A stretch of 64,000 nt of DNA, taken from assembly GCA_016708725.1 (NCBI GenBank), contig JADJFE010000007.1, positions 186,001 to 250,000 on the forward strand. The letters run 5' to 3'. The notes under the pieces were generated by a model. The model was not told the origin of the DNA, ran no database searches, and saw nothing but the letters and a program-made list of their open reading frames with translations. The position numbers and the translations under genes are program-made. The DNA is from Candidatus Aalborgicola bjergmarkensis (GTDB lineage: Bacteria; Pseudomonadota; Gammaproteobacteria; Burkholderiales; Burkholderiaceae_C). Below are positions 26,691 to 34,884 of this stretch, piece after piece (the first letter of the stretch is position 1; each line of letters opens with the position of its first letter).

Positions 26691-27662
26691 ATGAACACCG
26701 AAACCGACAACTACGATAGTCCCTGGAAAGACATGCTGGAACATGCTTTCCCGGAATTCATGGCGTACTACTTTGCGCCCTTGCACGCCCAGAGTGACTG
26801 GAGCCAGGGCTTTGAATTCAAGAATACCGAGCTGCGTCAGGTGGTGCGTGATGCCGAGCTGGGCAGACGCTTTGCTGATTGCTTGGTGCGCGTGATCCTC
26901 AAGGGCGGCGGTGAACGCTGGATTTATATCCATATCGAAGTGCAGGGCCAGCGCGATGGCAGCCTTCCCAAGCGCGTATTCACCTACAACTACCGCATCT
27001 TTGACCGCTTCGACTGCCCCGTTGCCAGCCTGGTGATTCTGGCCGACGATGATCCCCACTGGAAACCCGATCATTTTGCGTTTGAAGTCTTTGGCTGTCG
27101 CCTCAGCCTGACGTTTCCGGTTGTGAAGTTGAGCGAACTGGCCCGTTCGCAGGAAAAGCTGGAGCATGATGCCAACCCCTTTGCCATCATCACCGCAGCG
27201 CACCTGCGCACGCAGCAAACCAGAAATGATCCGCAAGAACGCTACCAGGCCAAACGTATGCTGGTGCGGCTGCTCTACACCCACGGCTGGGATCGGCAGC
27301 GCATCCTGGATTTATTCGCCGTGCTCGACTGGATGATGCGCCTGCCCGATGGGCTGGAAAACAAACTGTGGCAAGATATTGAACAAATCGAAGGAGAAAA
27401 GCGTATGCGTTATGTCACCAGCGTTGAACGGCTCGCCACTGAGCGCGGCATGCAGCAGGGTATGCAGCAAGGCATGCAACAAGGTATCCAGCAAGGCGAA
27501 TGCAGTTTGCTGGTGCGTCTGTTGACACGCCGTTTTGGCACCTTACCCGAGTGGGTCAACACCCGTTTGAAACAGGCCCATACGGATTTGCTGGAAACCT
27601 GGGGTGAACGGGTGCTGGATGCCAAGTCACTGGAAGAAGTTTTTGGCGACACCCGGCACTGA
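26691..27662 (+). CDS. Rpn-family nuclease/putative transposase with DUF4351, copy 4
   Basis: This 323-residue protein shares the VRVILKGG and DPHWKP variants with copy 3, which suggests that the two derive from each other. It has AQSDWSQG where the others have AQIDWSQG; the conserved Asp is retained. The linker has four MQQG/IQQG units, and DUF4351 shows LLTRRFGTLPEWVNTRL. The spacer after it is type I, like the one after copy 1. The open frame continues upstream through the A element, but the start shared by all copies is at 26691. The internal ATG is at 27405. Confidence 0.9.
   Translation: MNTETDNYDSPWKDMLEHAFPEFMAYYFAPLHAQSDWSQGFEFKNTELRQVVRDAELGRRFADCLVRVILKGGGERWIYIHIEVQGQRDGSLPKRVFTYNYRIFDRFDCPVASLVILADDDPHWKPDHFAFEVFGCRLSLTFPVVKLSELARSQEKLEHDANPFAIITAAHLRTQQTRNDPQERYQAKRMLVRLLYTHGWDRQRILDLFAVLDWMMRLPDGLENKLWQDIEQIEGEKRMRYVTSVERLATERGMQQGMQQGMQQGIQQGECSLLVRLLTRRFGTLPEWVNTRLKQAHTDLLETWGERVLDAKSLEEVFGDTRH
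27405..27662 (+). other. Possible intragenic start in Rpn copy 4 (85-residue product)
   Basis: Same AAGGAG-8 nt-ATG arrangement as copies 2, 3 and 5. Confidence 0.55.
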
Positions 27663-27691
27663 CGCTGGTACATTCTTGCGGCAAATAACGC

Positions 27692-27735
27692 GGTAAGGCG
27701 CATGGGACGTGCGGGAATAGCTCTTTATTCGATAG
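27692..27735 (+). repeat. Dispersed element, A orientation, upstream of Rpn copy 5
   Basis: Identical in sequence and spacing to the copy at 24462-24505 (spacer type I). Confidence 0.85.
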
Positions 27736-27762
27736 TGCCAAGACGTGCGTTACCATTCCGCC

Positions 27763-28711
27763 ATGAACACCGAAACCGACAACTACGACAGCCCCTGGAA
27801 AGACATGCTGGAACATGCTTTCCCGGAGTTCATGGCGTACTACTTTGCACCCTTGCACGCCCAGATTGACTGGAGTCAGGGCTTTGAATTCAAGAATACC
27901 GAGTTGCGCCAGGTGGTGCGTGATGCCGAACTGGGCAAACGCTTTGCCGATTGCCTGGTGCGCGTGACCCTCAAGGGTGGCGGTGAACGCTGGATTTATA
28001 TCCATATCGAAGTGCAGGGCCAGCGCGATGGCAGTCTTCCCAAGCGCGTATTCACCTACAACTACCGCATCTTTGACCGCTTCGACTGCCCCGTTGCCAG
28101 CCTGGTGATTCTGGCCGACGATGATCCCAACTGGAAACCCGATCATTTTGCGTTTGAAGTCTTTGGCTGTCGCCTCAGCCTGACGTTTTTCGGTTGTGAA
28201 GTTGAGCGAACTGGCCCGTTCGCAGGAAAAGCTGGAGCATGATGCCAACCCCTTTGCCATCATCACCGCAGCGCACCTGCGCACGCAGCAAACCAGAAAT
28301 GATCCGCAAGAACGCTACCAGGCCAAACGTATGCTGGTGCGGCTGCTCTACACCCACGGCTGGGATCGGCAGCGCATCCTGGATTTATTCGCCGTGCTCG
28401 ACTGGATGATGCGCCTGCCCGATGGGCTGGAAAACAAACTGTGGCAAGATATTGAACAAATCGAAGGAGAAAAGCGTATGCGTTATGTCACCAGCGTCGA
28501 GCGGCTCGCCACTGAGCGCGGCATGCAGCAAGGTATCCAGCAAGGCGAATGCAGTTTGCTGGTGCGTCAACTGACACGCCGCTTTGGCGCCTTGCCCGAA
28601 TGGGTTGGCGCCCGCTTGAATCAGTCCCACACAGATTTGCTCGAAACCTGGGGTGAGCGAGTGCTGGATGCCAAGTCACTGGAAGAAGTTTTCGACGAAA
28701 CCCGGCACTGA
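27763..28711 (+). pseudogene. Rpn-family gene with DUF4351, copy 5, frameshifted
   Basis: The N-terminal part is intact to SLTF (about residue 143). There GACGTTTCCGG of the other copies reads GACGTTTTTCGG, one base longer, near 28185-28190. This breaks the frame, and the original frame stops at 28242. The second half continues in the +1 frame from about 28196 to 28711. The linker has only two QQG units. The full-length nuclease is therefore lost unless ribosomes slip on the T5 run, but the internal start at 28478 and the C-terminal domain stay intact. Confidence 0.88.
28478..28711 (+). other. Intact intragenic C-terminal ORF in the frameshifted Rpn copy 5 (77 residues)
   Basis: AAGGAG lies 8 nt before ATG at 28478. 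It could still yield MRYVTSVERLATERG plus a two-unit linker and DUF4351, although the upstream nuclease frame is broken. Confidence 0.55.
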
Positions 28712-28737
28712 TTCTGGCAACGCACTTATTCAGAAAA

Positions 28738-28787
28738 TGGCGTTGCAGGGCTTATGGGACATGCGGGAGAAGCTCTTTATTCGATAG
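28738..28787 (+). repeat. Dispersed element, A orientation, after the Rpn array
   Basis: GTTGCAGGGCTTATGGGACA then TGCGGGAGAAGCTCTTTATTC. No Rpn gene follows; the IS element lies 26 bp further on. Confidence 0.85.
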
Positions 28788-28804
28788 CACAACACACTCC
28801 CCCC

Positions 28805-28813
28805 GTGAAAGAT
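28805..28813. repeat. Target site duplication, left of the IS
   Basis: GTGAAAGAT, repeated exactly at 30357-30365. Confidence 0.95.
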
Positions 28814-30356
28814 CTGAGCATTACCCACATCTTTTTCCAGAACGAGTCGTGAAACATCTGGCCACCAGAGATGTCATTGATCCATGACAACTTCCGGTGA
28901 ACGTGATACTTTTATTGCCCTTGAGTTTCATTTCAAAGGGGCAAATCATGGAGATCACCAATATTATTTGGGCGGAACAAGTATCTGCGGCATCTGCGCT
29001 ACCTGATCGACGTATGAAGAGTCGGCTGAGCAGCATCATTGCGGATGCAATAGAGAGTCCATCAGCTTCAATTCCGCAGGCCACGGGAGGCGATGCTGCT
29101 CAGGCCAAAGCAACCTACAGGTTCTATGCCAACCGCCGCGTTAACGGTTCCATTCTGAATCATGGTTTTGGTCTTGAAACCGCCCGGCGTTGTATCGACC
29201 AAAGGTGCATACTGGTAGTTCATGACACGACCACGTTGAATTTCACGGGTTTACACAGCATTACCGAGCTGGGTCCGATTGATTCTGGCAACCTGGCCAG
29301 AGGAATGCACCTGCACTCTGCGATGGGGCTTACTGTGCAGGGAAATGTTATCGGGATTTTGGACCAGCAGTGCTGGGCACGGCCCCAACCGAAGCCAAAG
29401 GAGAAGAACGAGAGCAAGGAGAAAGAAAGCAGCAAATGGATTCACGGCATGGAATCTGCACGTTCAGTTTTGTACGAAGCGGCTGGGGAACTGGCAGTTC
29501 CGCGATTGATCCATCTGATGGATCGCGAGGGAGATGCCTATGAGGTCATGATGACGGTTGAAGATTCTGACGACAGTGCCATCATCCGTAGTGTCCAAAA
29601 TCGTCGGACTGACGACCCATTGACCAAGTCGCACCAGGCGATACGAAACCAGCCAGTACTTGTCCAGGCAAGCATTGAAGTCAAACGCAAGAAGGACACT
29701 CCCCAACGAAAGGCGTTGGTGGAAGTGCGATTGATGGCAGTGACCTTGGAACCGGACCTGAAGAAGTATCCCCATGCCTGGCCAATGAGATGGAATCTGG
29801 TGGAGGTATGGGAACCTACGCCACCTCCTGGAGTCGAACCACTGCACTGGCTGCTGTGGACGCGCGAAATTGCGACGACGGCGGATGATGCGCTGGAAGT
29901 CGTAAGAAAATACACCTGCAGGTGGCCGATTGAGGAAATGCATTTGGTCCTCAAGAGCGGCTGTAGGGTGGAAGATCTACGCCTGGAGACCTGGGATCGA
30001 TTGGAAAATGCGGTACGGGTGAATGCCTCGGTGGCTGCACGGATCGTCATGTTACGGGACTGGAGCCGGGAGTATCCGCAGACCCTGGCTCTGCAGGTAT
30101 TGGAGAAGGACGAAGTGGATGCCTTGGTCAGCCACTTTGGCAAAGGAAAAGCCATTGCTGCCGCAGATCTGACAATCCGTCAGGCGGTTCTTTGGATTGG
30201 CCGTTTGGGCGGCCATCTCAACCGCAAAAGCGATGGAATGCCCGGTGTACGGACGATGTGGCGTGGCTTGCAGGCCTTGGCTCTACTCGTTGCCGGATTC
30301 CGCGCAGGCCTGCGTGTCAACCAAGAAATGCTGGAATAGTTGTGGGTAATGCTCAG
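28814..30356 (+). mobile_element. IS4-family insertion sequence (IS50-like group), complete
   Basis: A 1543-bp element bounded by perfect 16-bp inverted ends CTGAGCATTACCCACA (28814-28829 and, inverted, 30341-30356). It has a 9-bp direct target duplication GTGAAAGAT on both sides. The ends resemble the IS50 outer end (CTGA...ACACA), and 9-bp duplications are typical of that group. It carries one transposase gene. Intact ends and a perfect duplication point to a recent insertion. Confidence 0.95.
28948..30339 (+). CDS. tnp: IS4-family transposase
   Basis: The 463-residue DDE transposase is of the Tn5/IS50 type. Its N-terminal DNA-binding domain (about 5-65) includes WAEQVSAASALPDRRMKSRL. The catalytic Asp lies in LVVHDTTTLNFTG (about residue 95), the second in LIHLMDREGDAYE (about 190), and the Glu in RWPIEEMHLVLKSGCRVEDLRL (about 345), matching the YREKWRIEEFHK-type motif. 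AAAGGGGCAA upstream of 28948 supports this start over the ATG at 28897. Seen in the sequence: no frameshift or stop, so it may be active. Confidence 0.95.
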   Translation: MEITNIIWAEQVSAASALPDRRMKSRLSSIIADAIESPSASIPQATGGDAAQAKATYRFYANRRVNGSILNHGFGLETARRCIDQRCILVVHDTTTLNFTGLHSITELGPIDSGNLARGMHLHSAMGLTVQGNVIGILDQQCWARPQPKPKEKNESKEKESSKWIHGMESARSVLYEAAGELAVPRLIHLMDREGDAYEVMMTVEDSDDSAIIRSVQNRRTDDPLTKSHQAIRNQPVLVQASIEVKRKKDTPQRKALVEVRLMAVTLEPDLKKYPHAWPMRWNLVEVWEPTPPPGVEPLHWLLWTREIATTADDALEVVRKYTCRWPIEEMHLVLKSGCRVEDLRLETWDRLENAVRVNASVAARIVMLRDWSREYPQTLALQVLEKDEVDALVSHFGKGKAIAAADLTIRQAVLWIGRLGGHLNRKSDGMPGVRTMWRGLQALALLVAGFRAGLRVNQEMLE

Positions 30357-30365
30357 GTGAAAGAT
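30357..30365. repeat. Target site duplication, right of the IS
   Basis: GTGAAAGAT, identical to 28805-28813. Confidence 0.95.
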
Positions 30366-30429
30366 GTGGATACCAGTGCATGGATCGCCATATGACGAAC
30401 ACGGATAAAGCCGGGATGATGTGGTTGAA

Positions 30430-31128
30430 ATGAACACGCGCATGCTGCTGGTGCTCTCGTGTCTGACGGTTGTGGCTGTCTGGCAATTGCCCTATGGGCA
30501 CCTGGTGCTGTACCCGTTTACCCTGCTGGCCACCTTCGCCCACGAAATGGGACATGGCCTTGTGGCCATCCTGGTCGGCGCCACATTCGATCACTTGCAC
30601 CTGTACCCCAACGGCGCCGGGTTGGCGGTATGGCATGGCAATCCGGGGAGGCTGGCGCAGGCGGCGATTGCGGCGGGTGGTCTGCTCGGGCCAAGCCTTG
30701 CCGGTGTTGGCATCCTGCTGCTGGCACGTTCTGCGCGGCTGGCGCGCATCATGCTCGGTGGTCTGGCCCTCGTTGTGGCAGCACTCACGCTCATCTGGGT
30801 GCGCAATGGGTTTGGTTTCTTGTTTCTTCTTTCCATGGCATTGGCCCTTGGGCTGGCGGCACGCAGCCTTCCCGACGCCGCAGCCGCCTTTGTGCTGCAT
30901 CTGATCGCTGCAACCTTGTGCCTGTCCTGGTTTTCTGACCTGGCCTACATGTTTTCGCCCCACGCGGTCATCAACGGTGTCACGCATCTTTCCGACAGCG
31001 CTGCCATAGCCGCTGCGCTGTGGCTGCCCTACTGGTTCTGGGGTGGTCTGATTGCTGTGGTTTCCCTTGGCCTGACCACACTCGGCATCGCGGTTGCCAG
31101 CAAAAGCAAAGCGCCTGGGTCAGCGTGA
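30430..31128 (+). CDS. Membrane M50-type zinc peptidase-like protein
   Basis: The 232-residue protein has about six membrane segments and HEMGH in the first third (residues 38-42), the zinc motif of site-2 protease-like M50 families. The short loop HLHLYPNGAGLAVW follows. It is much shorter than RseP and lacks PDZ domains, resembling the M50B-like proteins of unknown substrate. An in-frame GTG at 30421 is possible; ATG at 30430 is preferred. Its last 9 bp overlap the convergent thioredoxin-like gene. Confidence 0.75.
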   Translation: MNTRMLLVLSCLTVVAVWQLPYGHLVLYPFTLLATFAHEMGHGLVAILVGATFDHLHLYPNGAGLAVWHGNPGRLAQAAIAAGGLLGPSLAGVGILLLARSARLARIMLGGLALVVAALTLIWVRNGFGFLFLLSMALALGLAARSLPDAAAAFVLHLIAATLCLSWFSDLAYMFSPHAVINGVTHLSDSAAIAAALWLPYWFWGGLIAVVSLGLTTLGIAVASKSKAPGSA

Positions 31129-31767
31129 CTTGGCGAGTTCCTCTGCCACCAGTTGCTGCAACTGCTCGAACCCGAATGAAGGCAGCGGTCTGCCGTTCAC
31201 AAAGTACTCCGGCGTTTGCGCGACCCCCAGGGTGTTGGCATCAGCAAGGTCTTGGGCAATGGCCTGCTGAATGTCGGGTGCACCCATGTCTATGGCCAGA
31301 TGCTCCAGGTTCAAACCCGTTCCGTCCAGATACTTCCACGTCAGTTCCACTTTGGCCGTGTGGTTCGACGCCCAATCCGCCTGGCTGGCAAACAAGGCCT
31401 CCAGCACTGGCCAGAACTTTGCTTGCCGATGGGCAGCCGCCAGCAAAGCCACTACCTTGTCGGCCCCCTTGTGAAAGGGTGCATAGCGCATGACCAGCCG
31501 GATGCGCCCAGGGTGTTGCGCCATCAGCTGTTTGACCTTCGGATAAAACGTACGGCAGGTCTCACAAGCGGGATCGAAAAACTCGACGATCACCACCGCA
31601 GCCTCTGCCCCGCCCATGCTGGGAGAATGCGCACGGATCAACGCCGAGCGGTCCACAACGGTGGCGGATTCCTGCGTCCCCTTACCTGAAAAACTCCACC
31701 AGCCGCCAACGGCCATCACCGCGAGCAGAATAACAAGGGAAGCGATATAGGCCGTCTTTTTTTGCAT
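31120..31767 (-). CDS. Membrane-anchored DsbA-like thiol oxidoreductase
   Basis: The 215-residue protein has an N-terminal membrane anchor (AYIASLVILLAVMAVGGWWSF) and a periplasmic thioredoxin-fold domain of the DsbA/DSBA-like type. The active site is FFDPACETC (about residues 75-83), and a cis-Pro segment VAQTPEYFVNG lies near 185. Such proteins oxidise or isomerise disulfides, or serve c-type cytochrome maturation. The frame extends upstream into purC, but MQKKTAYIAS at 31767 gives a proper anchor. Confidence 0.85.
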   Translation of the reverse strand: MQKKTAYIASLVILLAVMAVGGWWSFSGKGTQESATVVDRSALIRAHSPSMGGAEAAVVIVEFFDPACETCRTFYPKVKQLMAQHPGRIRLVMRYAPFHKGADKVVALLAAAHRQAKFWPVLEALFASQADWASNHTAKVELTWKYLDGTGLNLEHLAIDMGAPDIQQAIAQDLADANTLGVAQTPEYFVNGRPLPSFGFEQLQQLVAEELAKSR

Positions 31768-31792
31768 GGATGCACTCTTTCCCTGAAGATAT

Positions 31793-32701
31793 TCACGCCG
31801 TAAGCCGCGCCAGTGCTTCCTGGTATTTGGCGGCGGTTCTTTCGATGATGTCCTCGGGCACGCGCGGCGCAGGGGGGGTCTTGTCCCAGGGTTTGCCATC
31901 GACCTGTGCCTGCTCCAGCCAGTCACGCACAAACTGCTTGTCGAAACTGGGCGGGTTGCTGCCTTCCTGGTAACTTTCCTGCGGCCAGAAACGCGAGGAG
32001 TCAGGTGTCAGCACCTCGTCCATCAGGGTCAGCGTTCCGTCCTTATCCAGGCCAAACTCAAACTTGGTGTCCGCAATGATGATGCCCTTGGAGAGCGCAA
32101 AGGCGCTGGCGGCCTGGTAGATGGCGATACTGGTGTCACGCACGCGGCCCGCCAGTTCCGCGCCGAGCAGCGTTACGGTCTGTTCAAAGGTGATGTTTTC
32201 GTCGTGCTCGCCTTGTGCTGCCTTGGTGGCGGGCGTATAGATCGGAGTCGGCAATCGCGCAGCGTTTTTCAGACCCGGCGGCAAGGCTACGCCGCACACT
32301 GCACCGCTGGATTGGTACTCCTTCCAGCCGCTGCCAGCCAGATAGCCACGCACCACCGCCTCCACAGGCAAGGGCGTCAGGCGCTTGACCAGCATGGAGC
32401 GCCCTTCGACCTGGGGGCGCTCAGTGGCGGTCACCACGCTTTCGGGCGCTTCGCCCGTCAGGTGAATCGGGCACAGGTTCAAGCCTTTGGGGCCGATTCT
32501 GTCAAACCAGAACAGCGCCATTTGCGTCAGCAAGCGGCCCTTGCCGGGAATTGGCTCGTTCATGATGACATCGAAGGCGCTCAGACGGTCGCTGGCGACC
32601 ATCAGGATGCGGTCCTCGCCCACCGCGTAGTTGTCACGCACCTTGCCACGGGCAAGCAAAGGCAAGCTGGTGATGGAGGAAGTATGTACGGTTGAAGTCA
32701 T
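31793..32701 (-). CDS. purC: SAICAR synthetase
   Basis: PurC joins aspartate to CAIR in purine synthesis. The 302-residue protein shows LARGKVRDNYAVGEDRILMVASDRLSAFDV, then VVRGYLAGSGWKEY, LADTKFEFG-like IIADTKFEFGLD and DEVLTPDSSRFWP. The start MTSTVHTSS at 32701 is preferred over 32740 because the extension would cross the terminator at 32717-32745. Confidence 0.97.
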   Translation of the reverse strand: MTSTVHTSSITSLPLLARGKVRDNYAVGEDRILMVASDRLSAFDVIMNEPIPGKGRLLTQMALFWFDRIGPKGLNLCPIHLTGEAPESVVTATERPQVEGRSMLVKRLTPLPVEAVVRGYLAGSGWKEYQSSGAVCGVALPPGLKNAARLPTPIYTPATKAAQGEHDENITFEQTVTLLGAELAGRVRDTSIAIYQAASAFALSKGIIIADTKFEFGLDKDGTLTLMDEVLTPDSSRFWPQESYQEGSNPPSFDKQFVRDWLEQAQVDGKPWDKTPPAPRVPEDIIERTAAKYQEALARLTA

Positions 32702-32716
32702 GGTCAAAGACAAAAC

Positions 32717-32745
32717 AAAAAAGCCCGCTGAATCGCTCAACGGGC
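32717..32745 (-). terminator. Intrinsic terminator after the aldolase gene
   Basis: On the minus strand GCCCGTTGAGCGATTCAGCG and GGC form an 8-9 bp stem followed by six T. It ends the aldolase transcript just upstream of purC, so purC needs its own promoter or read-through. Confidence 0.85.
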
Positions 32746-32778
32746 CTGAAAAAGGACATGAAAAAAGATGGTAACGGT

Positions 32779-33843
32779 TTATTGCACCACTTGTGCCAAT
32801 TCACCGCGTACGTACTTGCCCGCCACGACTGCCAGGCTGTCACCTTTGATCTTGGCGCCCTGCCCTTCGCAGCCAAATTCGACATAACGCTGTTTGCAAA
32901 TTGCCTTGGCCGCCTCGCGTGCGGGTTTGAGCCAGTCGCGTGCGTCAAATTTTTCGGGGTTTTCCGCCATGAACTTGCGTGCTGCTGCCGTCATGGCCAG
33001 GCGAATATCAGTGTCGATGTTGATCTTGCGCACGCCAAACTTGATGGCGCGCTGGATTTCTTCGACCGGAACGCCATAGGTTTCCTTGATCTTGCCGCCG
33101 TACTGGTTGATCGTGGCCAGCAGGTCTTGCGGCACGCTGCTGGAGCCGTGCATCACCAGATGCGTGTTGGGCAGGCGCTTGTTGATTTCGATCACGCGGT
33201 CAATCGCCAGAATGTCGCCTGTGGGCTTGCGTGTGAACTTGTAGGCACCGTGGCTGGTACCAATGGCAATGGCCAGTGCATCCAGCTGCGTGCGTTTGAC
33301 AAAATCTGCGGCCTGCTCGGGGTTGGTGAGCATCTGTTCGCGCGTCATGGTGGAGTCGGTGCCGTGGCCGTCTTCCTTGTCGCCCTTCATGGTCTCCAGC
33401 GAGCCCAGGCAGCCCAGCTCCCCCTCAACGGTGACGCCCACCTTGTGCGCCATATCAACCACCTTGCGCGTGACTTCGACGTTGTACTCGAAGCTGGCAA
33501 TCGTCTTGCCGTCACCTTCCAGACTGCCGTCCATCATGACCGAACTAAAGCCCAGGTCGATGGCGCCCTGGCACACTGCCGGGCTTTGGCCGTGGTCCTG
33601 GTGCATGACCAGCGGAATGTGCGGATACGACTCGATAGCTGCAGCAATCAGGTGCTTGATGAAGGCCTCGCCCGCATACTTGCGTGCGCCCGCACTGGCT
33701 TGCAAAATCACCGGAGCCCCCACTTCATCGGCAGCGGACATTACGGCCTGCACCTGCTCAAGATTGTTGACATTGAAAGCGGGGATGCCGTAACCATTAA
33801 CTGCGGCATGGTCAAGCAGTTCACGCATAGAAACGAGTGCCAT
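32779..33843 (-). CDS. fba: Fructose-bisphosphate aldolase, class II
   Basis: Class II aldolase splits fructose 1,6-bisphosphate with a zinc ion; homologues in this order are also named cbbA. The 354-residue protein starts MALVSMRELLDHAA and has VMHQDHGQSP (zinc ligands, about 80-90), FSSVMMDGSL, IAIGTSHGAYKF (about 205-216) and MHGSSSVPQ. The next gene upstream is separated by 63 bp. Confidence 0.97.
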   Translation of the reverse strand: MALVSMRELLDHAAVNGYGIPAFNVNNLEQVQAVMSAADEVGAPVILQASAGARKYAGEAFIKHLIAAAIESYPHIPLVMHQDHGQSPAVCQGAIDLGFSSVMMDGSLEGDGKTIASFEYNVEVTRKVVDMAHKVGVTVEGELGCLGSLETMKGDKEDGHGTDSTMTREQMLTNPEQAADFVKRTQLDALAIAIGTSHGAYKFTRKPTGDILAIDRVIEINKRLPNTHLVMHGSSSVPQDLLATINQYGGKIKETYGVPVEEIQRAIKFGVRKINIDTDIRLAMTAAARKFMAENPEKFDARDWLKPAREAAKAICKQRYVEFGCEGQGAKIKGDSLAVVAGKYVRGELAQVVQ

Positions 33844-33906
33844 GTGATTTCCTTAAGTAATTTAAGTAATAAGAGCGGGATTCTACTAATCTTTCGTTTG
33901 CGCCAT

Positions 33907-34854
33907 TTACGCAGGCACCCACAACTGAAGGATATGAAAGTGGTTCAGACGTGCCCGCACAGCCGATGCAGCCAGGGCAGAACGGATGAGTGGTTTGCCA
34001 TCGGCGGTGGCGTGCAGACTCGGATTGGAGGCCATTTCACCACTTGCTTTCCCAATGATGACCACGTAGGGGCTGTCGTGCAGACTGCTGCGCCGCAGCA
34101 CAACGCCCAGTTCATCGCTATCCATACGCACATAGGTTCCCGGCGGGTATAAGCCTACGGTGCGCACCAGGGCTTGTGCAATTTCGTCGGCTTTGGTCGC
34201 GGCATTGGTCATGAGTGAACGGGCCGATTCGCTGGCACTGCGTCCGGCGCGGGATAAGCGCGGGCTGATCATGGCCGCATAACGGTCCACCACCCTGAGC
34301 GTGCGGATAAGCCGTGTAAGGGGGGACATCTGTTGCGGGTCTTCCCGATCCACCGCTTCATCATGGTGGCCGGTCACAATGTCGATCCACTGGTCATCGG
34401 AAACACCCAGATTGGTCAGCATGATGGCGCCCTTAACCGAGTGCCCCCGGATGGCGTCCTGTTGCGCTGCGGTTGGTTTTTCGATCTGGTTGGCCAGTTC
34501 GTCCTGCAAGGCCGTCATGGCTACGTTCATGGTCAGCGCGGCATGCACCAGACTATTGCGCTCGCGTGTCTCTAAACCCAGCTCAATCGCGACAAGGTGG
34601 CATAAGACCGCACACACCAGTGCGTGCGAAGCGCTGTAACCCACGGGTGAATTGCTGGCCAATTGAAACAGCAAGTACAAGCCGACATCCGGATCGCGTT
34701 GCAGCAACTCCTGCATCCATCGGTCGTATTGCACCACCCGGTTGACAAACTGTTGCGTACTGGCCGGGCTGCCCAGGATGACCCCCAGGCCTGACTCCAG
34801 GTCGGCCCATTGCCCCAGCAAGTCTTCATATTCGTTTTCGCTTTGTATACTCAC
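33907..34854 (-). CDS. Degenerate HD-GYP-like domain protein
   Basis: The 315-residue soluble protein has the helical layout of an HD-GYP domain (about 60-245). SASHALVCAVL stands in the first helix, then RGHSVKGAIMLTNLGVS and a GHHDEAVDREDPQQMSPLTRLIRTLRVVDRYAAM stretch typical of that fold. The usual HD(I)GK motif reads NVAMTALQDEL and the GYP loop is not preserved. Catalytic cyclic-di-GMP hydrolysis therefore looks unlikely. It may act as a binding or scaffold protein. Confidence 0.7.
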   Translation of the reverse strand: MSIQSENEYEDLLGQWADLESGLGVILGSPASTQQFVNRVVQYDRWMQELLQRDPDVGLYLLFQLASNSPVGYSASHALVCAVLCHLVAIELGLETRERNSLVHAALTMNVAMTALQDELANQIEKPTAAQQDAIRGHSVKGAIMLTNLGVSDDQWIDIVTGHHDEAVDREDPQQMSPLTRLIRTLRVVDRYAAMISPRLSRAGRSASESARSLMTNAATKADEIAQALVRTVGLYPPGTYVRMDSDELGVVLRRSSLHDSPYVVIIGKASGEMASNPSLHATADGKPLIRSALAASAVRARLNHFHILQLWVPA

Positions 34855-34884
34855 GGTGGTATTACGTATTGCGGTGGTATTACG

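Noticed and set aside
28180..28200. Programmed frameshift in Rpn copy 5
   Set aside because: The other copies have no slippery run at this place and read through in one frame; a plain one-base insertion is simpler. It stays a test case in the findings.
23395..28711. Possible CRISPR-like array from the strong periodicity
   Set aside because: The period is about 1.07-1.09 kb and the repeat units are whole coding genes, not short repeats with unique spacers.
24163..28711. Listing the internal Rpn starts as confirmed separate genes
   Set aside because: The ribosome sites are strong, but expression cannot be shown from sequence; they are entered as possible starts only.
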